A DNA stretch of 45,146 bases, taken from positions 1 through 45,146 of the forward strand of contig JAANSK020033354.1 of the NCBI GenBank assembly GCA_011763485.2. Direction: 5' to 3'. Shown here one piece after another: positions 9,719 through 18,687 of the stretch. The DNA is from Isoetes engelmannii (Eukaryota; Streptophyta; Lycopodiopsida; Isoetales; Isoetaceae). A model generated the notes under the pieces. The model made no database searches, was not told the DNA's origin, and saw only the letters and a program-made list of their open reading frames with translations. The position numbers and the translations under genes are program-made. How positions within the stretch are numbered: the stretch's first letter is position 1; the number at the start of each line of letters is the position of its first letter.

Positions 9719-10390
9719 ATATTTTTTATTTTTTTTTGAAGGACGTCAAACTATTCAATATTCCACAAAGTACAAGTATAATTGCAAAGGCAGGAATAAA
9801 ATCTCAGCAGACAACAATAATCCACTGGTGAGCAACCCACCTATGCAAGGGATGATATACCCAAATACACCTCAAAAATCAAGTGTTTCTTCTCAGGTGC
9901 AAGCTGAGAACATTGGTATGCCTTCATCAATCTATGTTGTGCCTCATGAAGAAGTTAGTCAGCAGTAATTGTTAAGCCTTTGAAAATACACCACCGTCGC
10001 CTTTTCCAAATAGACCACACCAACCAACCTGATGCCAAATGAAAAGCCTGTTGTCGTAACCTGTTCCAAGTGGAGGGGTAAATCGCAAGAAGCACTTGCT
10101 GGCAAGTCAAGGCCCCATGAAAGAGAGATAACAACCACGACCAAACTGGTTGGACTTGGTCGCATAGGAAAAAACAATGCTCAAGAGTTTCAGGATGTCG
10201 CTTACACAATGGGCAAAGTTCTGAAATATGGGTAGCAAACTTATAGACCATCACGTTAACCCGCAGACAACTATGAAGGATCTGCCACCACAAGGCAGAA
10301 ACTTTGGGATGAAGCAACTTATCCCAAGCCCAGGACCACACTCGCGTCCACTAAACATGTTTACCAAAGCCTATGCCAAAAGAAGGACTC
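9719..10390 (-). mobile_element. 3' fragment of an L1-like LINE (zf-RVT domain)
   Basis: The minus-strand frame 9955-10341 (128 codons) matches the reverse-transcriptase zinc-binding domain found at the C-terminus of plant L1-type ORF2: WDKLLHPKVSALWWQILH, LPLCKRHPETLEHCFFLC in the form CPLCKRHPETLEHCFFLC, and a downstream WxxW stretch. An upstream stop separates it from further coding-like sequence to about 10390. The T-rich stretch at 9719-9738 would be the poly-A tail on the coding strand. This family differs from the TTCTA-tailed LINE elsewhere in the window. The reverse-transcriptase core is missing. Confidence 0.8.
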
Positions 10391-10648
10391 ACGTTATAAA
10401 TGTAAATTTATCCGGTATAAAGAGTATATGTAGTTGCCTATAAATGTAATGATATTATTGCTAACACCGCATACAAGGATCCGTTGATTGGAAAGCTCCA
10501 ACAATTAAAAAATCAGCATAAAACATATGGATGTCCCATGCAAGATCCTAGAAGAACGGCCACATCATATGCATGGAAGCTATGTAGTATATTTATGCTT
10601 ATAAAATTATCGCGACCATGATCTTGATGAGCATTATTTTGCAGGACT

Positions 10649-11226
10649 TTGTTGAGATTGCAACCACAACTCTGAAACTCAAAGAGCTCAAGGATGAAAA
10701 ACAATATATTCACCAAGCAAGAGTGTTGGGCTCATTTATGGAAGCTATATCTCGTTTGATTTAGTAAAAAGTTGTATGAGGATCATGATGAACTACCGCA
10801 GAAGCCATCTAAATCCTTGAAGTGGCAATCTGGCTACTCCTGCATTGATTGCAAACAACGTACATTGGATATTAGGACACTAATCTTCATCAGACATGAA
10901 ATTTTGGCATAGGCTAAAGCATGCTAGATAAACAAAATTCTATATTTGAAGATATTATTGGCCAGTTTCTAGATTTTACAGAGCATAGAATTTTGGATAT
11001 TGCAGACCCAGAATATGTTGAAGAAAATTATGATGAAGACCATGTTGTTGGGATTGTGACTAACACCTTTCTTGAGGCAATCAAATCTATAATAAAGCCT
11101 AATGAAGCCCATCAAATTAAAGAAAAAAGAAATGCAATCCACCTAGTTAGTAAGCTTGGTACTCTTGTATCAATTTCCATCTTGCATAATGCCACTTCTG
11201 GTTTTTGTAGATACAAGGAGCCATAG
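10649..11226 (+). pseudogene. Exon-like debris of an unidentified gene, 5' of the gypsy element
   Basis: At 10649 an AG acceptor-like TTTTGCAG precedes a coding-like run (DFVEIATTTLKLKEL, then VLGSFMEAISRLI) that soon meets stops. At 10921-11226 there is a 101-codon frame with a soluble, acidic composition (FLDFTEHRILDIADPEYVEE, DHVVGIVTNTFLEAIKSII). I do not recognise the family. The composition looks like real protein, but no full gene model can be drawn. The gypsy element is inserted about 130 bases downstream, so this may be the left part of a gene broken by it. Confidence 0.35.
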
Positions 11227-11495
11227 TAAAGTATGAAAAGTAAAAAAGATATTTGGATTTCTTCAGCAGGGTCTCCACTTGGACTATTGCTACGTTTATC
11301 ATATAATAATCTCCTGGGCTCTGTCCATTTGCCAAATTGTTTATATAGTCAGAGCCAAGTGCCTGTGACGACCATACGGGTATTCCTACTATATAAGCAT
11401 TATATTCATATGTACGAAAGATGGCCGTATTCATATGTACAAAAGATGGCCGTCACACGGATGCAAAAAGATAGTTGCATGAGGCAAAGACTGAA

Positions 11496-11517
11496 CTCGC
11501 AACCTTCTAGTTGCGAG
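11496..11517 (-). promoter_or_regulatory. Perfect 8-bp-stem hairpin in the gypsy 5' LTR (Pol III-like module)
   Basis: An 8-bp inverted repeat, CTCGCAAC and GTTGCGAG, encloses a six-base loop. Read on the minus strand it is followed by a tRNA box B-like stretch and preceded by a diverged box A-like stretch. The same hairpin is exactly conserved in the 3' LTR. Whether it acts as a promoter is unknown. Confidence 0.5.
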
Positions 11518-11692
11518 CCATATACCTTATCCAAATGTACTATCTATTCCTCTTTGGTGGTATTTTCCTACATCACTCACATATGCGCTGTAGCTTCCAG
11601 AAAGCCTAGAACATCCTGGAACCTATGTGCATGTATGACACTTGGCAAGATCTCATCCGTTGGAGCAGCATGATCTAGACCGTTGGTATATG

Positions 11693-11700
11693 TATATATA
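11693..11700 (+). promoter_or_regulatory. TATA box of gypsy 5' LTR
   Basis: TATATATA followed by GGGGAGCCTCATTC, conserved at 16921-16932 in the 3' LTR as a longer TA run. Position, about 205 bases before the LTR end, fits an LTR core promoter. Confidence 0.65.
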
Positions 11701-12045
11701 GGGGAGCCTCATTCTTGTCGAACCATTCCAGTTGAACGCCAGTCTTGAGCCTTCTAGGCATCTGTCCTGTGTTCCTACTCGCCTTCGGGCTATTGTATTT
11801 CTGATTTCTTGATCATATATCAGATTCTCGTCGATCGTTCGCGTATTTCTTGCATATTTTCCACGTATTTTCCTTGTTCTTTGGGTAGGTTCATGATAGT
11901 TTAAACTGGAATCCTTTATCGATTCTTGCATGCTCTGATCCTAAGCATTATTTTGTCCATATTTGGTGCTTTTATTAATATGCAGGAGATCCCATCCTTA
12001 TTACAACAGGTCAAGTAGCTGGCGCAAGTATGTCAGCAGTTGTAA

Positions 12046-12842
12046 TTGGATAATAAGGAGCTCAGGGAATGGATTGCTTCTCATGAGTTAGCCTCTAGCT
12101 CTGGAACATTAGAGCCTAAGATTAGCTTGCCAGAGAAGTTTGATGGTGCTCAGCTCAAGCTTGTTATTCGGCTCCACCCTCACAGGTATCCCACTGATCG
12201 AGAACAGGTTGGATTAGTTGGTTCTCTCCTTTCGGGACCCACTTTGAGTTGGTTTGCCCCTTTACTAGAGAGGGGGGCTCTTGGGTTGCAAAATTTATCT
12301 CATTTGTTGCTGAACTCGAGGCATGTTTTGGAGATACTGATCGTCAGCGCATGTCAGTTACTAAGCTTATCAATCTTAGGCAGGGTTCCCATCCATCCTC
12401 GGTCTATGCCTTATAATTCCATCAAATTGCCATAGACACCGCCTGGGACGATGCAGCTCTTCGTGATTGTTTTCGACGGGGCCTCCGCGAGGATGTGAAG
12501 GATATGCTGCTGACCATGGAGGATCCCCGGACCTTCGATGAAGCCATAAAATTTGTTGTTCGCTATGATAGTCATCTTTTTGAATGCAAGCAAGAAAGGC
12601 GTTATCAGACGTTTCCTCCAATAGCACCGGCAGTACCAGTCTCTACTCCATCCAGCGGCACTAACGGTCCAGTGCCGATGCAGATTGACCGTGTTTTTCG
12701 AGGACCTTTATCTGCTGCAGAGAAGCAGTGCAGGAGGGAGGCCAACCTTTGCCTCTATTGTGGAGGAGATGGTCTTATCGCTCAGGGATGTCCAGTAAAG
12801 CGTCTGAGTCAGTCGGAAAACTTCAGGGGCCGGTCCGGGTAA
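12046..12842 (+). pseudogene. Gypsy gag with altered zinc knuckle
   Basis: The capsid-like region starts near 12046 (MDNKELREWIASHE, then LPEKFDGA, HPHRYPTDREQVGLVGSLLSGPTLSWF). After a frame change near 12290 it continues through CFGDTDRQR, an in-frame TAA near 12411, RRGLREDVKDMLL and the 12495-12842 frame. The C-terminal nucleocapsid knuckle reads CLYCGGDGLIAQGC: the conserved His of the CCHC motif is Leu (CTT, one base from CAT), so zinc binding should be lost. The stop and the frame change also break gag. The gag/pol junction lies just beyond at 12841. Confidence 0.85.
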
Positions 12843-12942
12843 TAGGAGTCTCTCGACGGCTGATCTCCATTTATTAGACTCCTTACATCAGGAGAATTAT
12901 ATTACATCAGATATTAGTAAGGAGTTTTTCATTTCTATATCT

Positions 12943-13265
12943 TTGGAGTCAGGGGTTGTGAAGTTAGTTGCATTGGAGCAACTCGATACCGGTGCAAATG
13001 CTTGCTTTATGGATAGCGCGTTCGCTACTAAGCACGTCATTCCTAGAAGCAGGGTTGAGCATCCCAAATCTGTCAGAGTGATTGACGGACATGAGATCTC
13101 CTCGGGCGCAGTACAGAATGTACTGCACCCATGCGTATTCTATTCAAGGGAGCTTCCTGCAACATTTGCACTAATCTCATCGCCAGCCCACATGCGCCAG
13201 TGGTCTTGGGTCTTTCTTGGCTTGAATTGCATAACCCACAGATTGAATGGCGCTCTAGATCATTT
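12943..13265 (+). pseudogene. Gypsy aspartic protease
   Basis: The active-site motif LDTGANACFMD lies near 12974-13010. The C-terminal part, in a shifted frame at about 13180-13255, reads VVLGLSWLELHNPQIEW, which is the usual end of gypsy proteases. The frame break in the middle (about 13130) destroys the open frame. It is the first enzyme of the pol region and is followed by a low-complexity linker rather than directly by reverse transcriptase. Confidence 0.85.
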
Positions 13266-13570
13266 CGATTTGTTGGCGCTCGCCCCAGTCCCAGTTCATC
13301 TACAGTTCTTGCCTCTGCGTCAATATCCGCTCCAATTCGTAAAGTATCCTGGGCCCCTAATCCTGCGCTCGTTGATATTCCAATTCCTGTCTCTGTTCCG
13401 TGTCCAGATGCAGTCCATAATCCTGCTCTTGTCCATGTTCCTACTCCCTCCAGTTTTTGTTCATGTTCATGTTCCTGCTCCTACTCCTGCTCATGCTCCA
13501 GTCCCTGCTCCTATCCTGCGTTCGATCCTGCTCTTGTCCAGGCCCTTATTTATATGGAGGTGCCCTCACA
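13266..13570 (+). repeat. Low-complexity Pro/Val/Ala linker between protease and RT
   Basis: About 300 bases of imperfect short repeats built from words such as CCTGCTC, GTCCATGTTCC and CATGTTCC. In the frame that continues from the protease end the translation is rich in Pro, Val, Ala and Ser (for example PNPALVDIPIPVSVP). In the alternative frame it turns into Cys/Ser repeats, which I regard as a shadow. Such a linker is not a standard part of gypsy pol, so it is either a lineage feature or a repeat expansion. Confidence 0.65.
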
Positions 13571-13699
13571 CCCTCAGCTTCACATCTTGAAGATTTCACT
13601 CTACAAATTTATCAGGTCGGGAAGACAAGATTCCAATTCAGCATTTCCAATTCATTCACCCGTCGACTACCTCTACTTCAGTGACGTCTGCACCTGTCT

Positions 13700-14900
13700 T
13701 TCCTGATAAGTAGAAGGATTTTGCCGATGTTTTCGACAAGGCCAAAGCCAACAAGCTTCCTGAGCATCGTTCCTATGACTGCCCCATTGATCTCCAGCCA
13801 GGGACAACCCCACAAGTTGGTCCTATCTATGGCTTGTCACCAACAGAGTTGGAGGCTTTGCGGACCTATATCAAGAAGAATCTCGCGACTGAATTTATTC
13901 GACATTCTCAGTCTCCTGCATGGGCCCCCATCTTCTTTGTCTCCAAGAAGGATGGTACTTTGCAGTTGGTTGTATATTACCGCTTCCTCAACAAGATTAT
14001 TGTGCACAATCGATATCCTCTCCCGCTGATCCCACTTGAGCGACTGCAAGGCGCACGATACTTCACCAAGATTGATCTTCGAGGCATGTACAATCTTATT
14101 CAGATAGGGAAGATGATGAGTGAAAGACTGCCTTCCAAATGCGGTATGGGCATTTTGAGTACACTGTCATGCCCTTCGGTCTTACCAATACCCCAGCAGG
14201 TTTTCAGCACATAGCTAACGATGTTTTTCGTTATCATCTATATGGATGATATTCTAATCTATTCGATGACCCTAGAAGAGCATGAAGAGCATATCCAGAA
14301 GGTCCTCCAAAAGCTGCGTGACACATGGACTTTATGCCAACTGGAGAAGTGTCAGTTCGAGCAGGATAATGCTGAGTTCCTCGGCTATTGCATCACACCC
14401 TAGGGTGTCTCTATGGATTCCGAAAAAGTCAGTATGGTTTTGGAGAGGCAAACACCTTCTTTTGCCCGAGATATTCAGTGTTTCCTTAGATTTGCTAACT
14501 TCTATCGACATTTTATTCGAGATTATTCAAAAGGATGTGCCATTCAAATGGAGCGTGGAAGAAAAATCCGTTTTTGTGATCCTGAAGCATGCTTTCACCA
14601 TGGCACCAGTTCCTGCTCATGCAGATCCTTTGCATCCATATATTGTTGAAGCAAATGCTTCTGATTTTGCTCTGAGTGGTATTCTATCACAGGAGAGGGA
14701 TGACCATGAATTGCATCCGATCGCCTACCACTCACGAAAGTTCCAGGCAATTGAGATCAACTATCCAATTTATGAAAAGAAATTGTTGCGATAGTTGATC
14801 CTTTTGAGGAATGGAGACGTTTTCTGGAAGGGTCTCATCGTAAGGGCACAGTCTATACATATTATCGAAATCTAGAATAGTTTCAGTTTGCCCGAGCACT
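13700..14900 (+). pseudogene. Gypsy reverse transcriptase and RNase H
   Basis: RT blocks are readable in shifting frames. They include AWAPIFFVSKKDGTLQLVV, RYPLPLIPLERLQGARYFTKIDL, then after a frame change [14 protein letters not shown], and the active site YMDDILIYS at 14239-14265. The block-2 word is VVYYRFLN where gypsy elements normally have VDYR-like sequence. A small deletion precedes YMDD, removing residues between the AGFQH block and the active site. RNase H follows at about 14580-14790, with VEANASDFALSGILSQ and HPIAYHSRKF, and ends around 14900 with stops. No functional enzyme is possible. Confidence 0.9.
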
Positions 14901-14919
14901 CAACTGTCACCAGACACGG

Positions 14920-16130
14920 TGGCATACTCAAGTGTTATTACGCATTGATTTTGTGAACAAGTACCAGTGGGGACATCTCCAAGGAAAGCCGGATGCCTTG
15001 TCTCGATGCTCCTACCTTGAGCCTAAGCCAGGTGATCCCGCATTTGATCAGCAGTATGCTCGGGCCTAATCGGTTCCAGCTTATAGCTATCACTACGTTC
15101 AAGAGGCCTCATGATACAACCTTATTGGAGTCTATTTGGGCATCTCTCTCCACAGATCCATTGGCTCAAGATATCTTTTCACATCTTGGCTAAACATCCT
15201 CTTCTCGACAAATGCGGACATATTATGATCATTTTGAGACACGGGATGGACTCCTTTTCATGACGGGCTTCTGTATGTTCCGGATGGTGCGCCTAGACTT
15301 CTGGTTCTTCAGGCTTGCCACGATTCACCCATGTCCGGATACTTTGGAGTAGCCAAGACTCTTGAACTCAGTAGTCGAGACTATTGGTGGCCTGGGCTCC
15401 GCTGCTCTGTTGAGGTTCTCATCCGTTCCTGTGATATTTGCTGTCGAGCGAAGGTTTTGAGACATTCCTCATGGTCTTCTTCAGCCACTGCCTGTTCCAG
15501 ATGGGCCTTGGAAGAGTATCTCTGTGGATTTCATCCCAGAACTACCACTCTCTCGATGTCATGATACCATCATGGTCATTGTTGATCGCTTCTCCAAGAT
15601 GGCTCATTTTATGCCTTGTAACGTCACCATCACCAGCGAAGATACATCTGATCTTTTTCTTCGTGAAGTTGTCCGACTTCATGGATTGCCAGACACTAAC
15701 ATCATTGATCGAGGACCTCAGTTCACCGCAAGCTTTTGGAAGAGACTTCTGGAACTATTACATATCGACCGCTCTTTGACATCTGGTCATCATCTGGAAA
15801 GTAATGGGCAATGAGAGTGCACTAATTAGGCTTTGGAGTAGTATCTGAGGTGTTTTATCAGTTGTCAACAGGATGATTGGGTCGATTGGCTTTCATTAGC
15901 TGAGTTTGCCTATAATAACTTAGTACATGTCTCCACTGGCCAGACCCTGTTCTTTTTGAACATTGGCCAGCATCCTCGTTGGTCTTTCGACGCCATTGGA
16001 TCCGACTCTGTCAATCCAGTGCTGAATCCCAACTTGAGAAACTCGAGGCTCTTCAATCAGATCTTCAGCACCATCTTCTTCAGGCACAGGAATGCTATGG
16101 GCATTATGTTGATCTGCACTATAAGAAGCA
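14920..16130 (+). pseudogene. Gypsy integrase
   Basis: After a connection with GKPDALSR (about 14980), the HHCC zinc domain is partly readable (SGYFGVAKTLEL, DYWWPGLR, CDICCRAK at 15331-15460). The catalytic core follows, with IMVIVDRFSKMAHFMP (first Asp), DRGPQFTASFWKRL (second Asp) and, after HHLESNGQ, the third acidic position. The usual TAYHPQTDGQ-like motif is replaced by TSGHHLESNGQ and then a stop. The remainder (EFAYNN-like and HPRW words, 15900-16000) is scattered over frames. Confidence 0.88.
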
Positions 16131-16380
16131 TTTGCTTTTCATGTTGGTGACCTCGTCTGGCTCCTATGCAGGGACTTCCCTACTATACGTCCCCGCAACA
16201 AGCTTGACTATTGTCGCCTTGGTCCCTATTGGATCACGGCTCAGGTCAGTGATGTTGCATTTAGAGTGGGCTCCCTCCAGCTGTTCGGCTACACCGAGTC
16301 TTTCATGTTTTGACATTAGAGCCGTACATGCCTAATCCCTTTCCAGATCAAGTTTCGCTCTACCAGTAGAAATCGATGAT

Positions 16381-16620
16381 CACAAGGAGTTCGAGGTTCG
16401 TGAGATTTTGGACTCTAAGTTTCTCCGTCGACGACGGCATTACTTTGTCGACTGGAAAGGATACTCTCCAATTGACGAGTCCTGGGAACCTGCCAAGAAT
16501 CTGAGCAACGCTCCCGACAAGATTGCAGAATTCCACCAACGGTGTCCGAACAAGCCAAGTCCAAATACTCCGGCTCCAACTCTGAGGACTCGGTGTCGTC
16601 GTAGGAGGGGGATGGTTTGA
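16381..16620 (+). pseudogene. Gypsy C-terminal chromodomain
   Basis: From about 16385 the frame reads EFEVREILDSKF, RRRHYFVDWKGYSPIDESWEP and NLSNAPDKIAEFH, a well-preserved chromodomain with the aromatic residues of the methyl-lysine cage region (Tyr, Trp) in place. It ends at TGA 16618-16620, where the 3' LTR begins. Chromodomains of chromoviruses are thought to steer integration toward methylated histones. This is the best preserved part of the element. Confidence 0.92.
16603..16615 (+). other. Gypsy polypurine tract
   Basis: AGGAGGGGGATGG directly precedes the 3' LTR, the expected plus-strand primer. It overlaps the last chromodomain codons. Confidence 0.8.
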
Positions 16621-17130
16621 CGACCATATGGATATTCCTACTATACGAGCATTATACTCGTATGTACAAAAGATGGTCGTCACGTGGATGCAAAAAGATA
16701 GTTTCATGAGGTAGGAATTGAACTCGCAACCTTCTAGTTGCGAGCTACATATGTTAGCCAAGTGTACTACCTATTCCTCTTTGGTGGTATTCTCTTGCAT
16801 CTCTCACATATGCATGGTAGCTTCCAGGATGTCCTAGAACATTTTGGAACCTATGTGCATGCACGACAGTTGGCAAGATCTCATCCGTTGGAATGGCACG
16901 ATGTGGACCGTTGGTATACATATATATATATAGGGGAGCCTCATTCTTGTCGAACCATTCCGGTTCAACACCAGTCTTGAGCCTTCTAGGCATCTGTCAT
17001 GTGTTCCTACTCGCCTTCATGCCATTGTATGTCTGATGTCTTGATCATATATCAGATTCTTGTTGCTCGTTTGTGTATTTCTTGCGTATTTTCCACGTAT
17101 TTTTCTTGTTCTTTGCATAGGTTCATGACA
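16616..17130 (+). repeat. Gypsy 3' LTR (515 bp)
   Basis: Begins TTTGACGACC (the expected terminal TG has mutated to TT) and ends TTCATGACA. It aligns with 11364-11898 throughout. TA-rich core promoter at 16921-16932. The divergence from the other LTR is clearly visible at many positions, so the insertion is not recent. Confidence 0.93.
16711..16775 (-). promoter_or_regulatory. tRNA-like Pol III promoter module, antisense in the gypsy 3' LTR
   Basis: On the minus strand the sequence reads TTGGCTAACATATG (box A-like), then a perfect 8-bp-stem hairpin at 16723-16744, and then GAGTTCAATTCC, close to the box B consensus GGTTCGANTCC. The spacing is about that of a tRNA gene or tRNA-derived SINE head. 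The 5' LTR has the same module with the hairpin fully conserved and the boxes more diverged. It is not a functional tRNA: the acceptor and D stems cannot be drawn. Confidence 0.45.
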
Positions 17131-17135
17131 GTGCC

Positions 17136-18382
17136 TATTAGGAGTCGGGTTGAACTAGTAAAAAGCATATCAAGAAATACCAGCACTATGTTACCCATAT
17201 ATATGTCAATTGAAGTGAGGCTAGGGTTATACACATAGGAGCTCCATTTAACAAAGATTTCTAGTCATCCTAGGAGGACTCCCATGCCACACATTAATCT
17301 AACCAGTGATGAGGAAGAGGCTTATAAAAGGATATCAAACTCATTTCACTGGTAAAAGCTAAGTTCAACTGAGCGGACATGGATGGGATGTAAATAAGCG
17401 AGTGCCATTAGATGGCTACATGTTGAATTTTTTTGCCGGCACAGCTTCCAGAGTTGCTTTTACCATCAATAGGAACAAAAGGTAAAGCCAAGACACTTCT
17501 GCGATAATTCTGTGCTAAGTCCACAATTATGCCATATTATTAAACAAGGTGTTCTGATGTTGGTAGTCACTTGAACTCGCACGTTGCACACTAACATAAA
17601 CAACAAACCAAAATTTCTTGCAAAGGGGAGATTGTAGCAAGTCTCTTTTGGTGGTGATGGGGAAAGGCTTAAAGCAAAGTTATAGACATCTTTACTGATG
17701 AATTTAATAATGTCTTTTATGTTTCACAAACATATTTATGTTCTATTGTGAAATTTGGAAATGAGGCATGCACATACTTGGCTGGTGGGGTTTGATCATA
17801 TGGCTAGAGGCTTTTGGAATATCTTTGTATAGATAAAGGGGGAAAGGAAAGAAGATCATGTTGTCACTTATTATGACGAGGTTCAAAAATCTATGATCTA
17901 GAAATTTTTGTTTGATTAAAAAAACACTCCAGGCAAGGAAAACGCACTATTGCTCTTGAGTATGATGGTAAAGTATGCCACTTTCTGAAATCCTTGCTTG
18001 ACTAGACAAGATGATGAGGCCAATTTGGGAATTAGTATCACAATAAGAATCTGAAGAACGTTCAAAGGGAATGGTAGATGCACCAATCTCTTTCAATTAA
18101 CTATATTTGAGCATCACATAGAATACATACATGTCTAAAATGGATGCTATATTAAAAGAGCTTGATATAAAGAGCTAGGAGGAAGGCTGAAAGAGTCCAA
18201 ACTATGGATAGAAGCTACAAAAAAAAGGCGATCGGGAACTCGATGTCAAATTTGAAAATTTGGAAAAACTTAATGAGCAGCTTGATTGATCTTTGTCATG
18301 TTTAACATGTAAAACTCTTCCAATAGCTTATCCCAGTCCTGATCCTATGGACAGTGATGAGACAACAAATAAATGAAAGATA
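17136..18382. other. Spacer after the gypsy element, no clear gene
   Basis: No long open frame on either strand. Short coding-like words appear but stops are frequent. It may be intron or decayed continuation of the gene debris seen on both sides of the gypsy element. Confidence 0.35.
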
Positions 18383-18687
18383 TCATATGGGCACTCAAGA
18401 GCATGTGCTGACTGTAGACTCCAGAAAAAGAAAGACCAAACTGAAGAAGACTTCATTTTAGAGAAGCTTAACACCGAACTCCTTGGTAATACGAGCTTCA
18501 TCGATTTCAGACATGTTAAACAGCTAGATGTGGATGTACTACAGGTAAGAGATACTCTGTCATGGATACTAAAGATAGACTAGTTGCTGGAGATGCACAT
18601 GTTCAGCGAATTGCCAAGCAACTCGGTGCTGATCCGAATATAGTGAGAGAAACACCTGTTAACTCCAACATACAGTCGGCTTGGTGA
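18383..18687 (+). pseudogene. Two exon-like segments of an unidentified gene
   Basis: Segment one (18383-18544, 54 codons) reads SYGHSRACADCRLQKKKD, then EDFILEKLNTELLG, and ends CAG directly before a good GTAAGA donor. It carries a CADC cysteine pair. Segment two (18562-18687, 41 codons plus stop) starts ATG and reads MDTKDRLVAGDAHVQRIAKQ, LGADPNIVRE and ends TGA. Both have protein-like composition, but upstream frames contain stops and I cannot join them with confidence. I do not recognise the family. They could be the 3' end of the gene whose debris lies at 10649-11226. Confidence 0.4.

Larger units (their letters stand above)
11364..11898 (+). repeat. Gypsy 5' LTR (535 bp)
   Basis: Begins TGTGACGACC and ends TTCATGATA, where the other LTR ends TTCATGACA. 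A partial tandem duplication of about 27 bases (ATTCATATGTAC...GATGGCCGT, 11402-11453) explains the extra length over the 3' LTR. A TATATATA word at 11693-11700 is followed by GGGGAGCC and is conserved in the other LTR, consistent with the core promoter. Confidence 0.93.
11364..17130 (+). mobile_element. Full-length, inactive Ty3/gypsy chromovirus
   Basis: LTRs at 11364-11898 and 16616-17130 bound the element, and a perfect 5-bp target duplication GTGCC flanks it (11359-11363 and 17131-17135). Domain order is gag, zinc knuckle, protease, reverse transcriptase, RNase H, integrase, chromodomain. RT before integrase is diagnostic of gypsy, and the terminal chromodomain makes it a chromovirus. 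Frameshifts, stops and lost catalytic residues show it is dead. The RNase H/integrase connection (GKPDALSR preceded by an RW...F.N.Y block) resembles chromoviruses of early-diverging plants and fungi more than those I know from angiosperms; that placement is a guess. I found no convincing primer-binding site after the 5' LTR. Confidence 0.95.

Noticed and set aside
9618-9968. 116-codon plus-strand frame
   Set aside because: It runs over the T-rich tail and antisense part of the LINE fragment and has no protein resemblance.
13131-13706. Open frames with Cys/Ser-rich repeats that could be taken for a small cysteine-rich protein
   Set aside because: They overlap the gypsy pol linker and are frame-shifted readings of its low-complexity repeats.
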